A DNA stretch of 35,596 nucleotides from CAZPXH01 sp964591085 (GTDB lineage Bacteria > Spirochaetota > Spirochaetia > DSM-27196 > CAZPXH01): positions 1 through 35,596 of the forward strand of contig CAZPXH010000020.1 in the NCBI GenBank assembly GCA_964591085.1, given 5' to 3'. Each line of letters starts with the position of its first letter. Positions within the stretch are counted from its first letter, which is position 1. Made by a program: the position numbers and the translations under genes. Under the pieces are notes generated by a model that saw only the letters and a program-made list of their open reading frames with translations, was not told where the DNA came from and ran no database searches. Positions 8,496 to 16,539 of the stretch are shown here, in pieces.

Positions 8496-10015
8496 GAATT
8501 GGACTCGGAGTCTTCATTGGCAAGCGCGCCGCTGCGGCGTTCCTGCCGTTCGGCAGCAAGCTGCTCTGCCTCCGCGCGGTCACGATACCCCGCCTTCTTG
8601 ACCGCCTCGGCAAGCCTGCTGTGGAGGCCGACTCGGCGAGTCATACTCTGGAAGTCCTGTTCAATGCCAAGCAAGGTCCTGGCAAGCTCAAAGCGGAGAG
8701 AGTCTCCGTCTGTAAGGTCACGCAGAGTGTCAATTGCGTCCTGCAGGCTGTGATTGCTGTAGGTTCTTGCGGTGACAAAGGGCCGGCCGAGCTCTTCCTG
8801 GTAGATCCGTGGCAACGCATCCTGGATCTCGTGCTTCTCCTCCACCCAGATCCGCCGGATTTCTTCCAGTTCGGCAGTGGAGATCACTTGTATCTCCTCC
8901 AAGTCGAACGGGGCGTGCTCTTCCATGTGATGTTGGATTTGGAGCACTCGCCTCAACCAGTAGTGGCGCGCTTCCTCTGTGTAGGGGCCGGGAATAGCTT
9001 TCCCGTCCTTCATTGTCACGGATCCATTCATTCGGCGGAAGTCCCGCCGCTCCCGGTCAAGTGCCCGGTTATCATCCCCGCGAAAATCGATCTCATTTCT
9101 GAAGTCGAGCAGGGGACGCATCCACGCCTTCTCTGCGTCATTCTTGATCATGGCGTCCATAGACTTGTCCTTGTCCACGAGCGTGCAGACCCAGCAGCCA
9201 AAACGGCTATTGCCGCAGCTGGGCGTGCTATCATCAACAACCAAGGGGCATTCGTTATCCGGTGATGCTCCACGGTACATCGTCAGCAAGTCCTTGTTGT
9301 TGTGGCCCCATGGATTTTGGCGCTGCATCAGAAACAGCCACACGTCGTCGTTCGTCCAGTCCTCTATTGGATTAAACAACAGGCAATTGGGAAGGCTTGC
9401 ACTGGGAGTCAAGGAGTCGCGGACTGCCTGTTCATCGTACTTGGAGAGTATGTGCGCGCGGCCGGTGCTCTCAGCACGTCGCATTCCCAGAATCATAATG
9501 GCTTCACCGTATTCGCTCACAACCTCGCGAACGAACGTGTTGGACGGTCTGATCTTGAGCCGGTCCGTGCACCATCGGAGCTTGTGCCTGGGCGCTGGGT
9601 AGCCCTTCCCGATCAGGTTGACCCAGAACGTGTCTTTCACAGCCGGAGTAAGAAGATGGGGCGTCACCGGTAGTTTGTGCTCTGCGGCAATTGCGGAAAG
9701 CTTGGCGTGCGAATCCTTTACCCACGCTGAAACCACGGGATTCTCAACCAGCGTGTCCGTACTGATCACGTGGACGGTCTTGCTCCGCTCATCCGGCCCC
9801 AAGCGTTCCAGCATGGTCCAGACAAGCTGGAGCACAGCGGTGGAGTCTTTACCGCCGCTGTAACCCACGACCCAAGGGGTGGCGTCGCTCAGGTAGAGGG
9901 CCTTCATGCGGGAAATCACGCCATCTACCACAGTGGTCAAGCCATGCTCTTTGACCTTGGACCGTGGTCCAGCCGGTTTTGTCCCGATGCTCTGAACGGG
10001 GATCCTGTCACTCAT
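8492..10015 (-). CDS. dndC: DNA phosphorothioation sulfurtransferase DndC
   Basis: DndC is a PAPS-reductase/ATP-pyrophosphatase-like enzyme that carries an Fe-S cluster and passes sulfur from DndA to the DNA backbone. The 507-aa product has the PP-loop SGGKDST at residues 53-59. It also has RHKLRWCTDRLKIRP with Cys149, and a group of cysteines (C256, C267, C274, C277 in ECPLVV...SCGNSRFGCWVC) suited to the Fe-S cluster. The ATG at 10015 overlaps the dndB stop by 8 bp. The C-terminal tail after about residue 440 is charged and variable, as is usual in this family. Confidence 0.97.
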   Translation of the reverse strand: MSDRIPVQSIGTKPAGPRSKVKEHGLTTVVDGVISRMKALYLSDATPWVVGYSGGKDSTAVLQLVWTMLERLGPDERSKTVHVISTDTLVENPVVSAWVKDSHAKLSAIAAEHKLPVTPHLLTPAVKDTFWVNLIGKGYPAPRHKLRWCTDRLKIRPSNTFVREVVSEYGEAIMILGMRRAESTGRAHILSKYDEQAVRDSLTPSASLPNCLLFNPIEDWTNDDVWLFLMQRQNPWGHNNKDLLTMYRGASPDNECPLVVDDSTPSCGNSRFGCWVCTLVDKDKSMDAMIKNDAEKAWMRPLLDFRNEIDFRGDDNRALDRERRDFRRMNGSVTMKDGKAIPGPYTEEARHYWLRRVLQIQHHMEEHAPFDLEEIQVISTAELEEIRRIWVEEKHEIQDALPRIYQEELGRPFVTARTYSNHSLQDAIDTLRDLTDGDSLRFELARTLLGIEQDFQSMTRRVGLHSRLAEAVKKAGYRDRAEAEQLAAERQERRSGALANEDSESNS

Positions 10016-11135
10016 CTCGGGCTCCTTCTCCGACGCCGTCGAAACCTGCGGCCGTCTCTGCTGCCACTTCCTCAGAGGACAACGGCAAACCGAGGTGACG
10101 CTTCAGCTGCGCCGCCGTCAGTGTGATGTTGGTAACGGATTTTGATAGCTTTCCGCTGTACATTGCGCGGCCCTCCCAGTCCTTTCGATTGCTCCGATGC
10201 CAGTCCACGTGCTCCAGTCTCTTGAGACCTGCGGCAAAAGACGACTTCAAGCGTATGAGCGCGTTTCCCACAAGCCCCAGCGCCTGGAGCGTCACGCCGT
10301 GGGAATGGATATAGTCTTGGCGGACCTCGCTGGCCGATACGTCTCCATTTCTCACCTTGCTCCACGCTGAAATCCTCCTGTCAACCTCACCCCAGAATGA
10401 CTTGGAGATTTCATAGGCCTCGTTTTCGTCCCTGTCTGTGAACGATAGCTCCCTGAACAAGGCACGATTGGCGGAATGAATCGCGCTGAGGGTGAATAGC
10501 TTCCGTGAACGAGCAGATAGCGAGGTTTTTTCCATCTCCACCATGCCTCTGAAGACCGGGGACTCAAAACACAGCCGCTTGGAAATTGCGCCAATCGGAT
10601 CTCGATGGTCATACAGGATGCCCAGGGAGGTAGACGGGCGGATTGCATACTTGTTCAGGTCGGCGAACATCTGTTGTGAGCGCTTCAACCCTTTGTCGTG
10701 AAAAAAGACGACACTAATGGTCTCGTTTCCAAGACTCGGCTCTTGAGACAAGGCTTCCTCAATTGCCGCTCTTCTGTGCTGCCCGTCGTTGATCACAAAT
10801 CTCGCGGACATCGGGACGTGTAGTTGCCCCAGAATCCCGTTGCTGTCCGTAGGGATGAACTCAAGGTCTCCATCAATGCTGGCGGTAAGCGCTGAGAACA
10901 CGTACTGCTTGGGATTTGAGAGCATGTATCGGGCCATTTCAGGAATGCGTTGTTTGTTCAGGGAACGTTGGGCCCGGAGCTCCGGCATCAGGTCCTCTTC
11001 GTCAAACAGGAAGATCCGCGGGATGAGATGCAGGGGACACATTGTTGTGTAATACGGCCGCCCCGCCTGCACTCCGGCGATTGCAGGGAAAACGTACTCA
11101 AAGGTTCTTGATAATTCCGATTCCGCTTTTGCCAT
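10008..11135 (-). CDS. dndB: DNA sulfur modification protein DndB
   Basis: DndB is the non-essential member of the dnd operon, reported to regulate transcription and modification frequency. The 375-aa product carries the DGQHR signature at residues 117-121 (FVINDGQHRRAAIEEAL), which places it in the DGQHR/ParB-like superfamily. The ATG at 11135 has a modest AAGG site upstream. It is the first gene of the dndBCDE operon and is transcribed divergently from dndA across a roughly 100-bp region with two inverted repeats. Given the known repressor role of some DndB proteins, autoregulation through those repeats is possible but inferred. Confidence 0.95.
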   Translation of the reverse strand: MAKAESELSRTFEYVFPAIAGVQAGRPYYTTMCPLHLIPRIFLFDEEDLMPELRAQRSLNKQRIPEMARYMLSNPKQYVFSALTASIDGDLEFIPTDSNGILGQLHVPMSARFVINDGQHRRAAIEEALSQEPSLGNETISVVFFHDKGLKRSQQMFADLNKYAIRPSTSLGILYDHRDPIGAISKRLCFESPVFRGMVEMEKTSLSARSRKLFTLSAIHSANRALFRELSFTDRDENEAYEISKSFWGEVDRRISAWSKVRNGDVSASEVRQDYIHSHGVTLQALGLVGNALIRLKSSFAAGLKRLEHVDWHRSNRKDWEGRAMYSGKLSKSVTNITLTAAQLKRHLGLPLSSEEVAAETAAGFDGVGEGARDE

Positions 11136-11168
11136 CTGCCTTGCGCTACCACCGGCGTTATGCTACCC

Positions 11169-11180
11169 ACCGTATACGGT
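11169..11180. promoter_or_regulatory. 12-bp perfect palindrome ACCGTATACGGT, likely operator
   Basis: ACCGTATACGGT is its own reverse complement and sits in the dndB/dndA divergent promoter region, over the likely dndB -10 element. It has the size of a half- or full-site for a small dimeric repressor. No regulator gene of the usual DNA-binding types is adjacent; DndB or an unlinked protein might bind it. Confidence 0.55.
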
Positions 11181-11200
11181 ATTGTTTGCTATTCCGTCAA
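11171..11200 (-). promoter_or_regulatory. Candidate sigma70-type promoter of dndBCDE
   Basis: On the minus strand TTGACG (11200-11195) is followed after 18 bp by TATACG (11176-11171), 35 bp before the dndB start. The -10 box lies inside the 12-bp palindrome, so a protein bound there would block initiation. The assignment is by eye only. Confidence 0.55.
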
Positions 11201-11203
11201 CCG

Positions 11204-11220
11204 GTTTGTGTGTTACAAAC
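11204..11220. promoter_or_regulatory. Inverted repeat GTTTGT-N5-ACAAAC upstream of dndA
   Basis: Two perfect 6-bp arms separated by GTGTT lie just before the dndA ribosome binding site (AAGGAG, 11225-11230). The repeat could be an operator or a leader hairpin that controls dndA translation. It is distinct in sequence from the palindrome 24 bp upstream. Confidence 0.4.
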
Positions 11221-11236
11221 AAACAAGGAGACATAG

Positions 11237-12373
11237 ATGCATACAGACTCCTACTACGACGCAAACGCCACTACCCCAGTTGATCCGCGGGTTGCCGACC
11301 TGGTCATGCACTACATGGTGGAGGAGTTTGGTAATGCCGGCAGCCGAACCCACGCCTACGGGGCCCGGGCATCACAAGCCGTAGAGCGGGCTCGGGCGCA
11401 GTTAATGGAAGTCCTTGGATCAGACGCGTACCGAATTGTCTTCACTAGCGGAGCCACGGAGAGCAATAACATTGCAGTCTTGGGACTTGCGCCTTGGGCA
11501 AAGTCCCAAGGGCGCAATCATATTGTAGCATCAGCAATCGAACACAAGGCCGTGCTGGAGCCTATTGAACTGCTCCAGGCGCAAGGCTTTGACGTGGATT
11601 TGGTGAACGCTGAGGAGAACGGAGCTGTTTCAGCTGAGGCTGTTTTGCGCCGCGTTCGTTCAGATACGGCCCTTGTCTCCGTGATGCACGTCAACAACGA
11701 GACCGGCGTCATCCAGCCCGTTTCTGAACTCGCTGGCGCACTGGCTAGTACAAGCACAGTCTTTCACGTGGACGCAGCGCAGGGTTTTGGCAAAGATCTG
11801 GTTGGGCTCCGTCACCAGGGAACAGACCTGATTAGCATCAGCGGACACAAGATCTACGGCCCCAAAGGCATTGGAGCGCTGGCAATCAACGAGGCCTCTC
11901 AGAAGCACTTCCGCTTGGAGCCCCTTTTCCGAGGCGGTGGACAGGAGTACGGTTTGCGGCCGGGAACCCAACCGGTTCCACTGATCGCGGGACTGGGACT
12001 GGCTTCCGAGCTTGCCGTCGCCGAGCATGAAGGACGCACGCAAGCCCTCCGGTCTACCAGGCAAGAAGTCCTCACGGCAGCGGTAAAGGCAGGGGGCGTG
12101 ATAAATGGAGACCAAGACAACACGGTGGGCAATGTGCTGAACATCAGTTTTCCCGGCGTGGATTCCGAGAGCGCGATTGTGCTCCTTCAGGACACCATTG
12201 CAATCTCAAACGGAGCTGCATGTTCCTCAGCAAGCTACACGTATAGCCATGTTCTCCAGGCTATGGGGCTTCCCGAGGAACGCGTAACCTCTGCTCTCCG
12301 GATTTCCTGGTGGCACGATAGCGCCCCCGTTGACTGGAACGACGTGTTTAGCCGGGTGAAGATGTTGGTGTGA
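11237..12373 (+). CDS. dndA: Cysteine desulfurase DndA (IscS/NifS family)
   Basis: DndA is the PLP-dependent desulfurase that mobilises sulfur from cysteine for DndC. The 378-aa protein has the PLP lysine K205 in ISGHKIYGPKG, the HVDAAQ segment at 177-182, and the catalytic Cys329 in SNGAACSSASY. The ATG at 11237 follows AAGGAG with a six-base spacer. It is divergent from dndBCDE, and its final bases overlap the GTG of the HNH nuclease gene. A housekeeping IscS reading is possible from sequence alone, but the location makes the dnd role by far the best explanation. Confidence 0.94.
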   Translation: MHTDSYYDANATTPVDPRVADLVMHYMVEEFGNAGSRTHAYGARASQAVERARAQLMEVLGSDAYRIVFTSGATESNNIAVLGLAPWAKSQGRNHIVASAIEHKAVLEPIELLQAQGFDVDLVNAEENGAVSAEAVLRRVRSDTALVSVMHVNNETGVIQPVSELAGALASTSTVFHVDAAQGFGKDLVGLRHQGTDLISISGHKIYGPKGIGALAINEASQKHFRLEPLFRGGGQEYGLRPGTQPVPLIAGLGLASELAVAEHEGRTQALRSTRQEVLTAAVKAGGVINGDQDNTVGNVLNISFPGVDSESAIVLLQDTIAISNGAACSSASYTYSHVLQAMGLPEERVTSALRISWWHDSAPVDWNDVFSRVKMLV

Positions 12374-13542
12374 GCGCTCCCAAGCTCGCGGCTGAACAGG
12401 TCCTCGGCCGCTACGACCATTTACCTATTGACGTCCTTGCGGGCCTCTTCAAATCAACGACGAACTCCTACAAGCCGCTGCTGTTTCTTGCAATCCTTGA
12501 TTGGATAGAGCGCTCCGAGTGGAGTGGATACGACGATCTCGTGGTGGAGTTCGACTTTCTCGCCGCCCAGATGATCAGGCGGGCCTGGCATCCTGTGGTC
12601 ACCTTTCGCTTGTCGCTCGGACTATCCGACCAGCTGCTGCAGCTCTTGATCCCATACCAGGGAGGCGGACCCACAAAGGTGTGGGGAACTTCCATGGGTT
12701 TAGATGAGTACCTCTTCTCGCCGGCTGGACGTGAACTCGTGTCCAGAACAGTGCCTGTGGTCCTCCGGTACGCCCCGTTCCGACTCATTCGGCCCTTCTT
12801 CAGAACTGAGACGAAGAATCTGCCCGACGCTCGCGTAGATGCCGCAATCCTAAGACTTGCCGAGGGGTCAGAAAACCCCGCGCTCTACCGATTCATCGGA
12901 ACCAAGGCGTCACAGGTTCACGCTCTGGTGCTACAGGAGCACTGGGTTCCCTTCCTGGTCGAAAACCGCGCATTGCTCCGCGGGTGGGCGACGGACGCGC
13001 TGGTATCCTATGTCTCCTCGCGAAACCCGACGAATCCGGGCGTCAGAGAGAAGCTCGAGCCTGCCCAACGCGAGGCTCTCACGGGCCAGCGCAAACTTGT
13101 ACGGTCCTGGTTTGAAGGTGGTGGCGGCGGGTCCGCTTCCTTTCGCTGCACGTACAGCGGACGCCCACTGCCGTACTCGTCCCGGGGCTTTCAGCTTGAC
13201 CACGTCATTCCTTGGGCGTTCGTGGCTCACGACCGGATGTGGAACCTGGTCCCCGTCCATCCGGACGTTCACAAGACCAAGGGCACCAAGCTACCGGCCC
13301 GCGAGCTACTCCCCAAGGTTGCGCGGTTTCACTTCGACTTTGCAGACTGGCTGGCCCGAACTCGGCCGGGGAGCAAGTGGATTACTGAAGTGGAGAATGA
13401 CGTCCTCCGCCAGAGACTGCGCGAAGTTGCCTCCCGAGAGGCCTTTGAGGCCAGGTATGTCCAAACGGTTGAAGCCCTCTCCAGAACGGCAGCTACCTAC
13501 GGCTTCACCGGCAACTGGGTACCGAATGCGGAGGCCCGATAG
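12370..13542 (+). CDS. HNH endonuclease coupled to dndA
   Basis: The 390-aa protein has a C-terminal HNH nuclease motif: D277-H278 in LDHVIPW, N292 in MWNLVPVH, and H301 with K302/K304 in VHKTKGTKLP. The first 250 residues are not recognised and could be a DNA- or modification-recognition domain. A glycine-rich hinge at 250-254 separates the two. The usual CxxC zinc knuckles are missing; only C260 is seen, so this is a zinc-free HNH type. The GTG start at 12370 overlaps the dndA stop (GTGTGA), implying translational coupling. Phosphorothioate-dependent HNH enzymes with sulfur-binding domains are known (ScoMcrA), but a typical sulfur-binding domain cannot be confirmed here. It may instead cut unmodified DNA. 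Confidence 0.88.
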   Translation: MSAPKLAAEQVLGRYDHLPIDVLAGLFKSTTNSYKPLLFLAILDWIERSEWSGYDDLVVEFDFLAAQMIRRAWHPVVTFRLSLGLSDQLLQLLIPYQGGGPTKVWGTSMGLDEYLFSPAGRELVSRTVPVVLRYAPFRLIRPFFRTETKNLPDARVDAAILRLAEGSENPALYRFIGTKASQVHALVLQEHWVPFLVENRALLRGWATDALVSYVSSRNPTNPGVREKLEPAQREALTGQRKLVRSWFEGGGGGSASFRCTYSGRPLPYSSRGFQLDHVIPWAFVAHDRMWNLVPVHPDVHKTKGTKLPARELLPKVARFHFDFADWLARTRPGSKWITEVENDVLRQRLREVASREAFEARYVQTVEALSRTAATYGFTGNWVPNAEAR

Positions 13543-13686
13543 TCTCAGTGGTCCCGGAAGAGGTGCCAAACACTTCTCACCAGGGTGAACGTAGTTCGAA
13601 GCCGGGCAGCTGGCGATCAAGCACCCGCATCCCCCATAGAGGTTTTACCTATTCGCGGCGGTTCATAGCGCTGATAGGCTGGCGGT

Positions 13687-14838
13687 ATGAAACTGGTCCT
13701 CGGGGGCCTCACCGTTCGCAACGCCCTGATTGCGCTGGCTGTCCCGCTGTTCCTGTTTGCCTGCGCATCTACGGGAAGTGCGCCGTCCACGGGGGATGGT
13801 GCTGCGTCCTTTGCTGGCGATCCTGAGATCTTCCCCCCGCCAACCGGGCGGGAGGAGGCGCTGCTCCGCAGAGTCAGGCCCCACCCGGACTTCTCCCTGG
13901 CCAACTACGGACCTCCGGTTGATGGGGATGTTGAGGATGTCTTCCGCCGGGGTGCCACCTACTACTTCCAGGAAGGCTATACCTGGGCGGCGGTGCTTAT
14001 GGTTCACGCTGTACGGGTAGCCGCCGCAGAGGGCACCGCGCTCACTGCCCGCCAGTTTGACCAGCTTCTGCTGTGGAGGGCCTACGCCCTTGCCGACAAT
14101 GGCGAGATGCCGGAAGCAATGAAGCTCTACGATTTCCGGCTTGAGGTCCTGCGTGACCAGAACAACTGGCAGTCCCGGGTCCCGGCGGGTCTGGTGGTGC
14201 TGGCGGAAACTGATCCACAAGTCCTGGCGGTGTACCAGGGGGTTGTGCTTCAGGACCGGTCTATCGGCCACACGGTGCTTGGTGACTATGATGCCGCTTG
14301 GGCGGACGCCCGGGAGTCTGTTGAGCTGTTCCTCCAGGGCGGCGACACCGAGGGTGCAGCCAGGACAACCCAGCTCTTCATTGGAAACATCGCGGGCTTT
14401 GAGCAGTACGAGCTGGGGATAGAGGCATTCAATCTCTTCCAGGAGTTCTACACACCCGGGCGGGACCTGCGGGTGTTCTTTGACGTGTACCGCCGCGGGG
14501 CTCAGGCATACGTGAACCTGGGTGATCTGCTCAACACCTACACCATTTATGAGCAGCTGATGTCTTTTGCTCGCCAGACCGGCTACCGGGATGAACTCAC
14601 CAACGCGGACTTCCGCCTGTACCAGAACCGGCAGGCTGCTGTAGAGACTACTGTAACTCCGAAAGGCCTGATTGATGCTGCGCGCCTGGGCAACCCGGAG
14701 ATGGTGGGTGTCCGTTTGGACGCCGGAGCTGAGCCAAACCTTGTCACCAATGACGGCATCACCGCGCTGGAACTGGCCCTAAGCAGCGGCAACCCGGAGA
14801 TGATCAGCCTCCTGCGGCAAGCCGGAGCAGAGCGATGA
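13687..14838 (+). CDS. Outer-membrane-type lipoprotein with C-terminal ankyrin repeat
   Basis: The 383-aa product begins with a lipoprotein signal: MKLVLGGLTV RNA, a hydrophobic core, then a lipobox LFAC with Cys26, followed by a Ser/Gly-rich linker. The middle is helix-rich and TPR-like in feel (repeated Ala/Leu/Tyr helices such as EAMKLYDFRLEVL) without a pattern I can assign. The last 60 residues form an ankyrin-like unit, with GLIDAARLGNPEMVGVRLDAG followed by NDGITALELALSSGNPEMISLL. Its stop overlaps the ATG of the ParB-like gene (ATGA). The function is unknown; a periplasm-facing scaffold is a guess. It marks the right-hand end of the defence genes. Confidence 0.85.
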   Translation: MKLVLGGLTVRNALIALAVPLFLFACASTGSAPSTGDGAASFAGDPEIFPPPTGREEALLRRVRPHPDFSLANYGPPVDGDVEDVFRRGATYYFQEGYTWAAVLMVHAVRVAAAEGTALTARQFDQLLLWRAYALADNGEMPEAMKLYDFRLEVLRDQNNWQSRVPAGLVVLAETDPQVLAVYQGVVLQDRSIGHTVLGDYDAAWADARESVELFLQGGDTEGAARTTQLFIGNIAGFEQYELGIEAFNLFQEFYTPGRDLRVFFDVYRRGAQAYVNLGDLLNTYTIYEQLMSFARQTGYRDELTNADFRLYQNRQAAVETTVTPKGLIDAARLGNPEMVGVRLDAGAEPNLVTNDGITALELALSSGNPEMISLLRQAGAER

Positions 14839-15374
14839 ACGTTTCCGAGGAAGCCCTGCAACGTTGCCCAGCTTACGAGATTGGTACCCCAAACACCGAG
14901 CACATAGTGGTTCCAGCCGAAGTGCTCGCCGTTCCCGAGATCACAGACAGCCAGAAGCTGGATGAACTTGTAGCTTCCATGCGCGCGTCCGGATGGGTGG
15001 GTGATCCGGTTGTGGCGCTACGGATGACCCAGGCTCATTGGCTTGTCCTTTCCGGCGTTTACCGAATCCACGCTGCACGGATCGCCGGCATTCCGGTTCC
15101 CCTTCTCAGCATCAGCTATCCGGTCTCCGGCGTGGACCTCGACCTGTCAAACCAGGGCCTTTGGGGCAACTTCGTGACATCCGACACCGACGATCAGCTT
15201 GCCGACGCTGCCGGCGTCCTCGTGGGACGACACGATCTGGATCCTGAGGTCTTCAGGGTCCTTGAGATCGAGCGAGACAAGCATGCTGAACAGCGTGCAA
15301 ACGGCCGAGGGCAAGACAAAGTGCTGAACAACGTCGGCCCCCTCCGTGGCACGGGAGATTATCTGGACGTCTGA
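14835..15374 (+). CDS. ParB/Srx-fold nuclease-like domain protein
   Basis: The 179-aa protein fits a stand-alone ParB N-terminal domain: DSQKLDELVASMRASGWVGDPVVA, followed by LVLSGVYRIHAARIAGIPVPLL, matching the family's G-x-x-R-x-x-A-A pattern. No helix-turn-helix or CTP-dimerisation region typical of partition ParB follows, so it is not a chromosome-segregation ParB. The C-terminal 60 residues are charged and unassigned. It is coupled to the lipoprotein gene upstream and followed at once by a PIN-toxin remnant. It may be the surviving antitoxin-like partner of a decayed pair, or a small DNA-binding or nuclease protein. Confidence 0.78.
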   Translation: MNVSEEALQRCPAYEIGTPNTEHIVVPAEVLAVPEITDSQKLDELVASMRASGWVGDPVVALRMTQAHWLVLSGVYRIHAARIAGIPVPLLSISYPVSGVDLDLSNQGLWGNFVTSDTDDQLADAAGVLVGRHDLDPEVFRVLEIERDKHAEQRANGRGQDKVLNNVGPLRGTGDYLDV

Positions 15375-15375
15375 G

Positions 15376-15663
15376 ATGCAAGCCGCTTCGGGTGATTCCA
15401 TCTCACGGTTCTCTACTCTTCCGCCTGAGTCGGGGGTTTCGGGGGTTCCGGCAGAAGCGTTTCTGACCGCGGAGCCGGCAGCAGGCCGCCTCACAGATCG
15501 GGAAGACAGGAAGTTCTACGAAGTTGCCATGACCGGAACGGCGGACTTCCTGGTCACCCGGAACACCAAACACTTCCCCGGCGATCCTGTTGTTGTGCCT
15601 CCGTCAGGCTTTCTGGAACGCGATGCCGCTCACGGATCCACATCCGCGACCGCCGGGATGTAG
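15376..15663 (+). pseudogene. Truncated PIN-domain toxin remnant
   Basis: The open frame from the ATG at 15376 encodes 95 residues. The stretch DREDRKFYEVAMTGTADFLVTRN, then TKHFPGDPVVVPPSGFLE, matches the C-terminal half of COG1569-type PIN proteins (the D-D-K-F, A-D-lV-T-x-x-K-H-F and P-x-x-F-L motifs). The N-terminal half with the first catalytic aspartate is missing. The 30 residues before the match are low-complexity and do not look like a PIN fold. It therefore looks like a deletion remnant sitting behind an intact ParB-like gene. A recent fusion or a frameshift in the assembly would be alternatives. Confidence 0.6.
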
Positions 15664-15692
15664 GCGTACCCTCTCATCCACCACCGACCAGC

Positions 15693-16526
15693 TTGACCGG
15701 CGTGGGGGCGGAGCCTACCCTCCGGTTCATTAGTACCGCGCTTCCCCAAGAGTTGATCACCGCGCTCAGCGGTAGCCCCGCGCAGGTCTTCTGTCATGAG
15801 ATTGTGATGGACGCCATTGACCTGTCCTTGGCGCTGGACCGCCACCTGTTGCTCTACGGCCTGGAAGGGTTGTTTATGCTTGAGAGCGCGGATGCAATGT
15901 GGCGGCTCCCGCCAACGCGGGTTGCATGGATTCCGGCCGGGACCCACATGACAGCAACAACCATCAGAGAGGTCCGGTGTACGTCACTGTTCTTCCAGCC
16001 CGGCTTTGCAGAGCCGCTTTCGGATGAATGCCGAATCTTTGACGCAAGCCCGGTTGTGCGGGAGATGATCATCCACGCAAGGCGATGGTCCACGGACAGC
16101 GGAAACATCGCCCGTGCGCACGGGGAGGACGTTGCCAGGTTCTTCCTCACGCTGCTGTACCTCTGCAAAGAGGAGTCCACCCAGCCCTACCAGCTGGCGC
16201 TACCGAAGGCCCGGACCCCGGAGACGGAGCGGGCCCTGGGCTACATTCGGGACAACCTGGCGGATCAACTCCGGCTGGAGGACGTTGCCGAGCACGCGGC
16301 AATGAGCCCACGGACCCTGCAGAGAAAACTGTCTGCTGAGATCCACATGAGCTGGGGGGATTTCCTGCGCCACGCGCGGATGCTCCGGGCAATGGAGCAC
16401 CTTGCGCGTGGAAAGCAGGTGACAGAGACTACCTTTGAAGTGGGGTACACCGGTGTAGCGGCCTTCAGTACCGCCTTCCACCGCTTCACCGGCATGACCC
16501 CATCTGAATACATCGCCCAGTTCTGA
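15693..16526 (+). CDS. AraC-family transcriptional regulator
   Basis: The 277-aa protein has the AraC/XylS DNA-binding domain at its C-terminus. The first helix-turn-helix is in LRLEDVAEHAAMSPRTLQRKL, and the second ends in the typical TFEVGYTGVAAFSTAFHRFTGMTPSEYI. The N-terminal 150 residues read as a cupin-like sensor (LLLYGLEGLFMLESA, VAWIPAGTHMTATTI), the layout of AraC proteins that sense small molecules. The start is uncertain: TTG at 15693 or GTG at 15702, neither with a strong ribosome binding site. It converges on the alpha/beta hydrolase gene with 13 bp between the stops. That gene is a possible target, but no operator was identified. Confidence 0.9.
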   Translation: MTGVGAEPTLRFISTALPQELITALSGSPAQVFCHEIVMDAIDLSLALDRHLLLYGLEGLFMLESADAMWRLPPTRVAWIPAGTHMTATTIREVRCTSLFFQPGFAEPLSDECRIFDASPVVREMIIHARRWSTDSGNIARAHGEDVARFFLTLLYLCKEESTQPYQLALPKARTPETERALGYIRDNLADQLRLEDVAEHAAMSPRTLQRKLSAEIHMSWGDFLRHARMLRAMEHLARGKQVTETTFEVGYTGVAAFSTAFHRFTGMTPSEYIAQF

Positions 16527-16539
16527 CTCTGAGGCGCTC

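Noticed and set aside
12857..13588. 243-codon plus-strand open frame overlapping the HNH gene
   Set aside because: Arginine/serine/proline-rich in another frame of a gene with clear HNH residues; not a second protein.
14835..15374. Partition-type ParB with a nearby parS or origin
   Set aside because: The protein lacks the helix-turn-helix and dimer domains, there is no parA next to it, and I saw no parS-like 16-bp palindrome.
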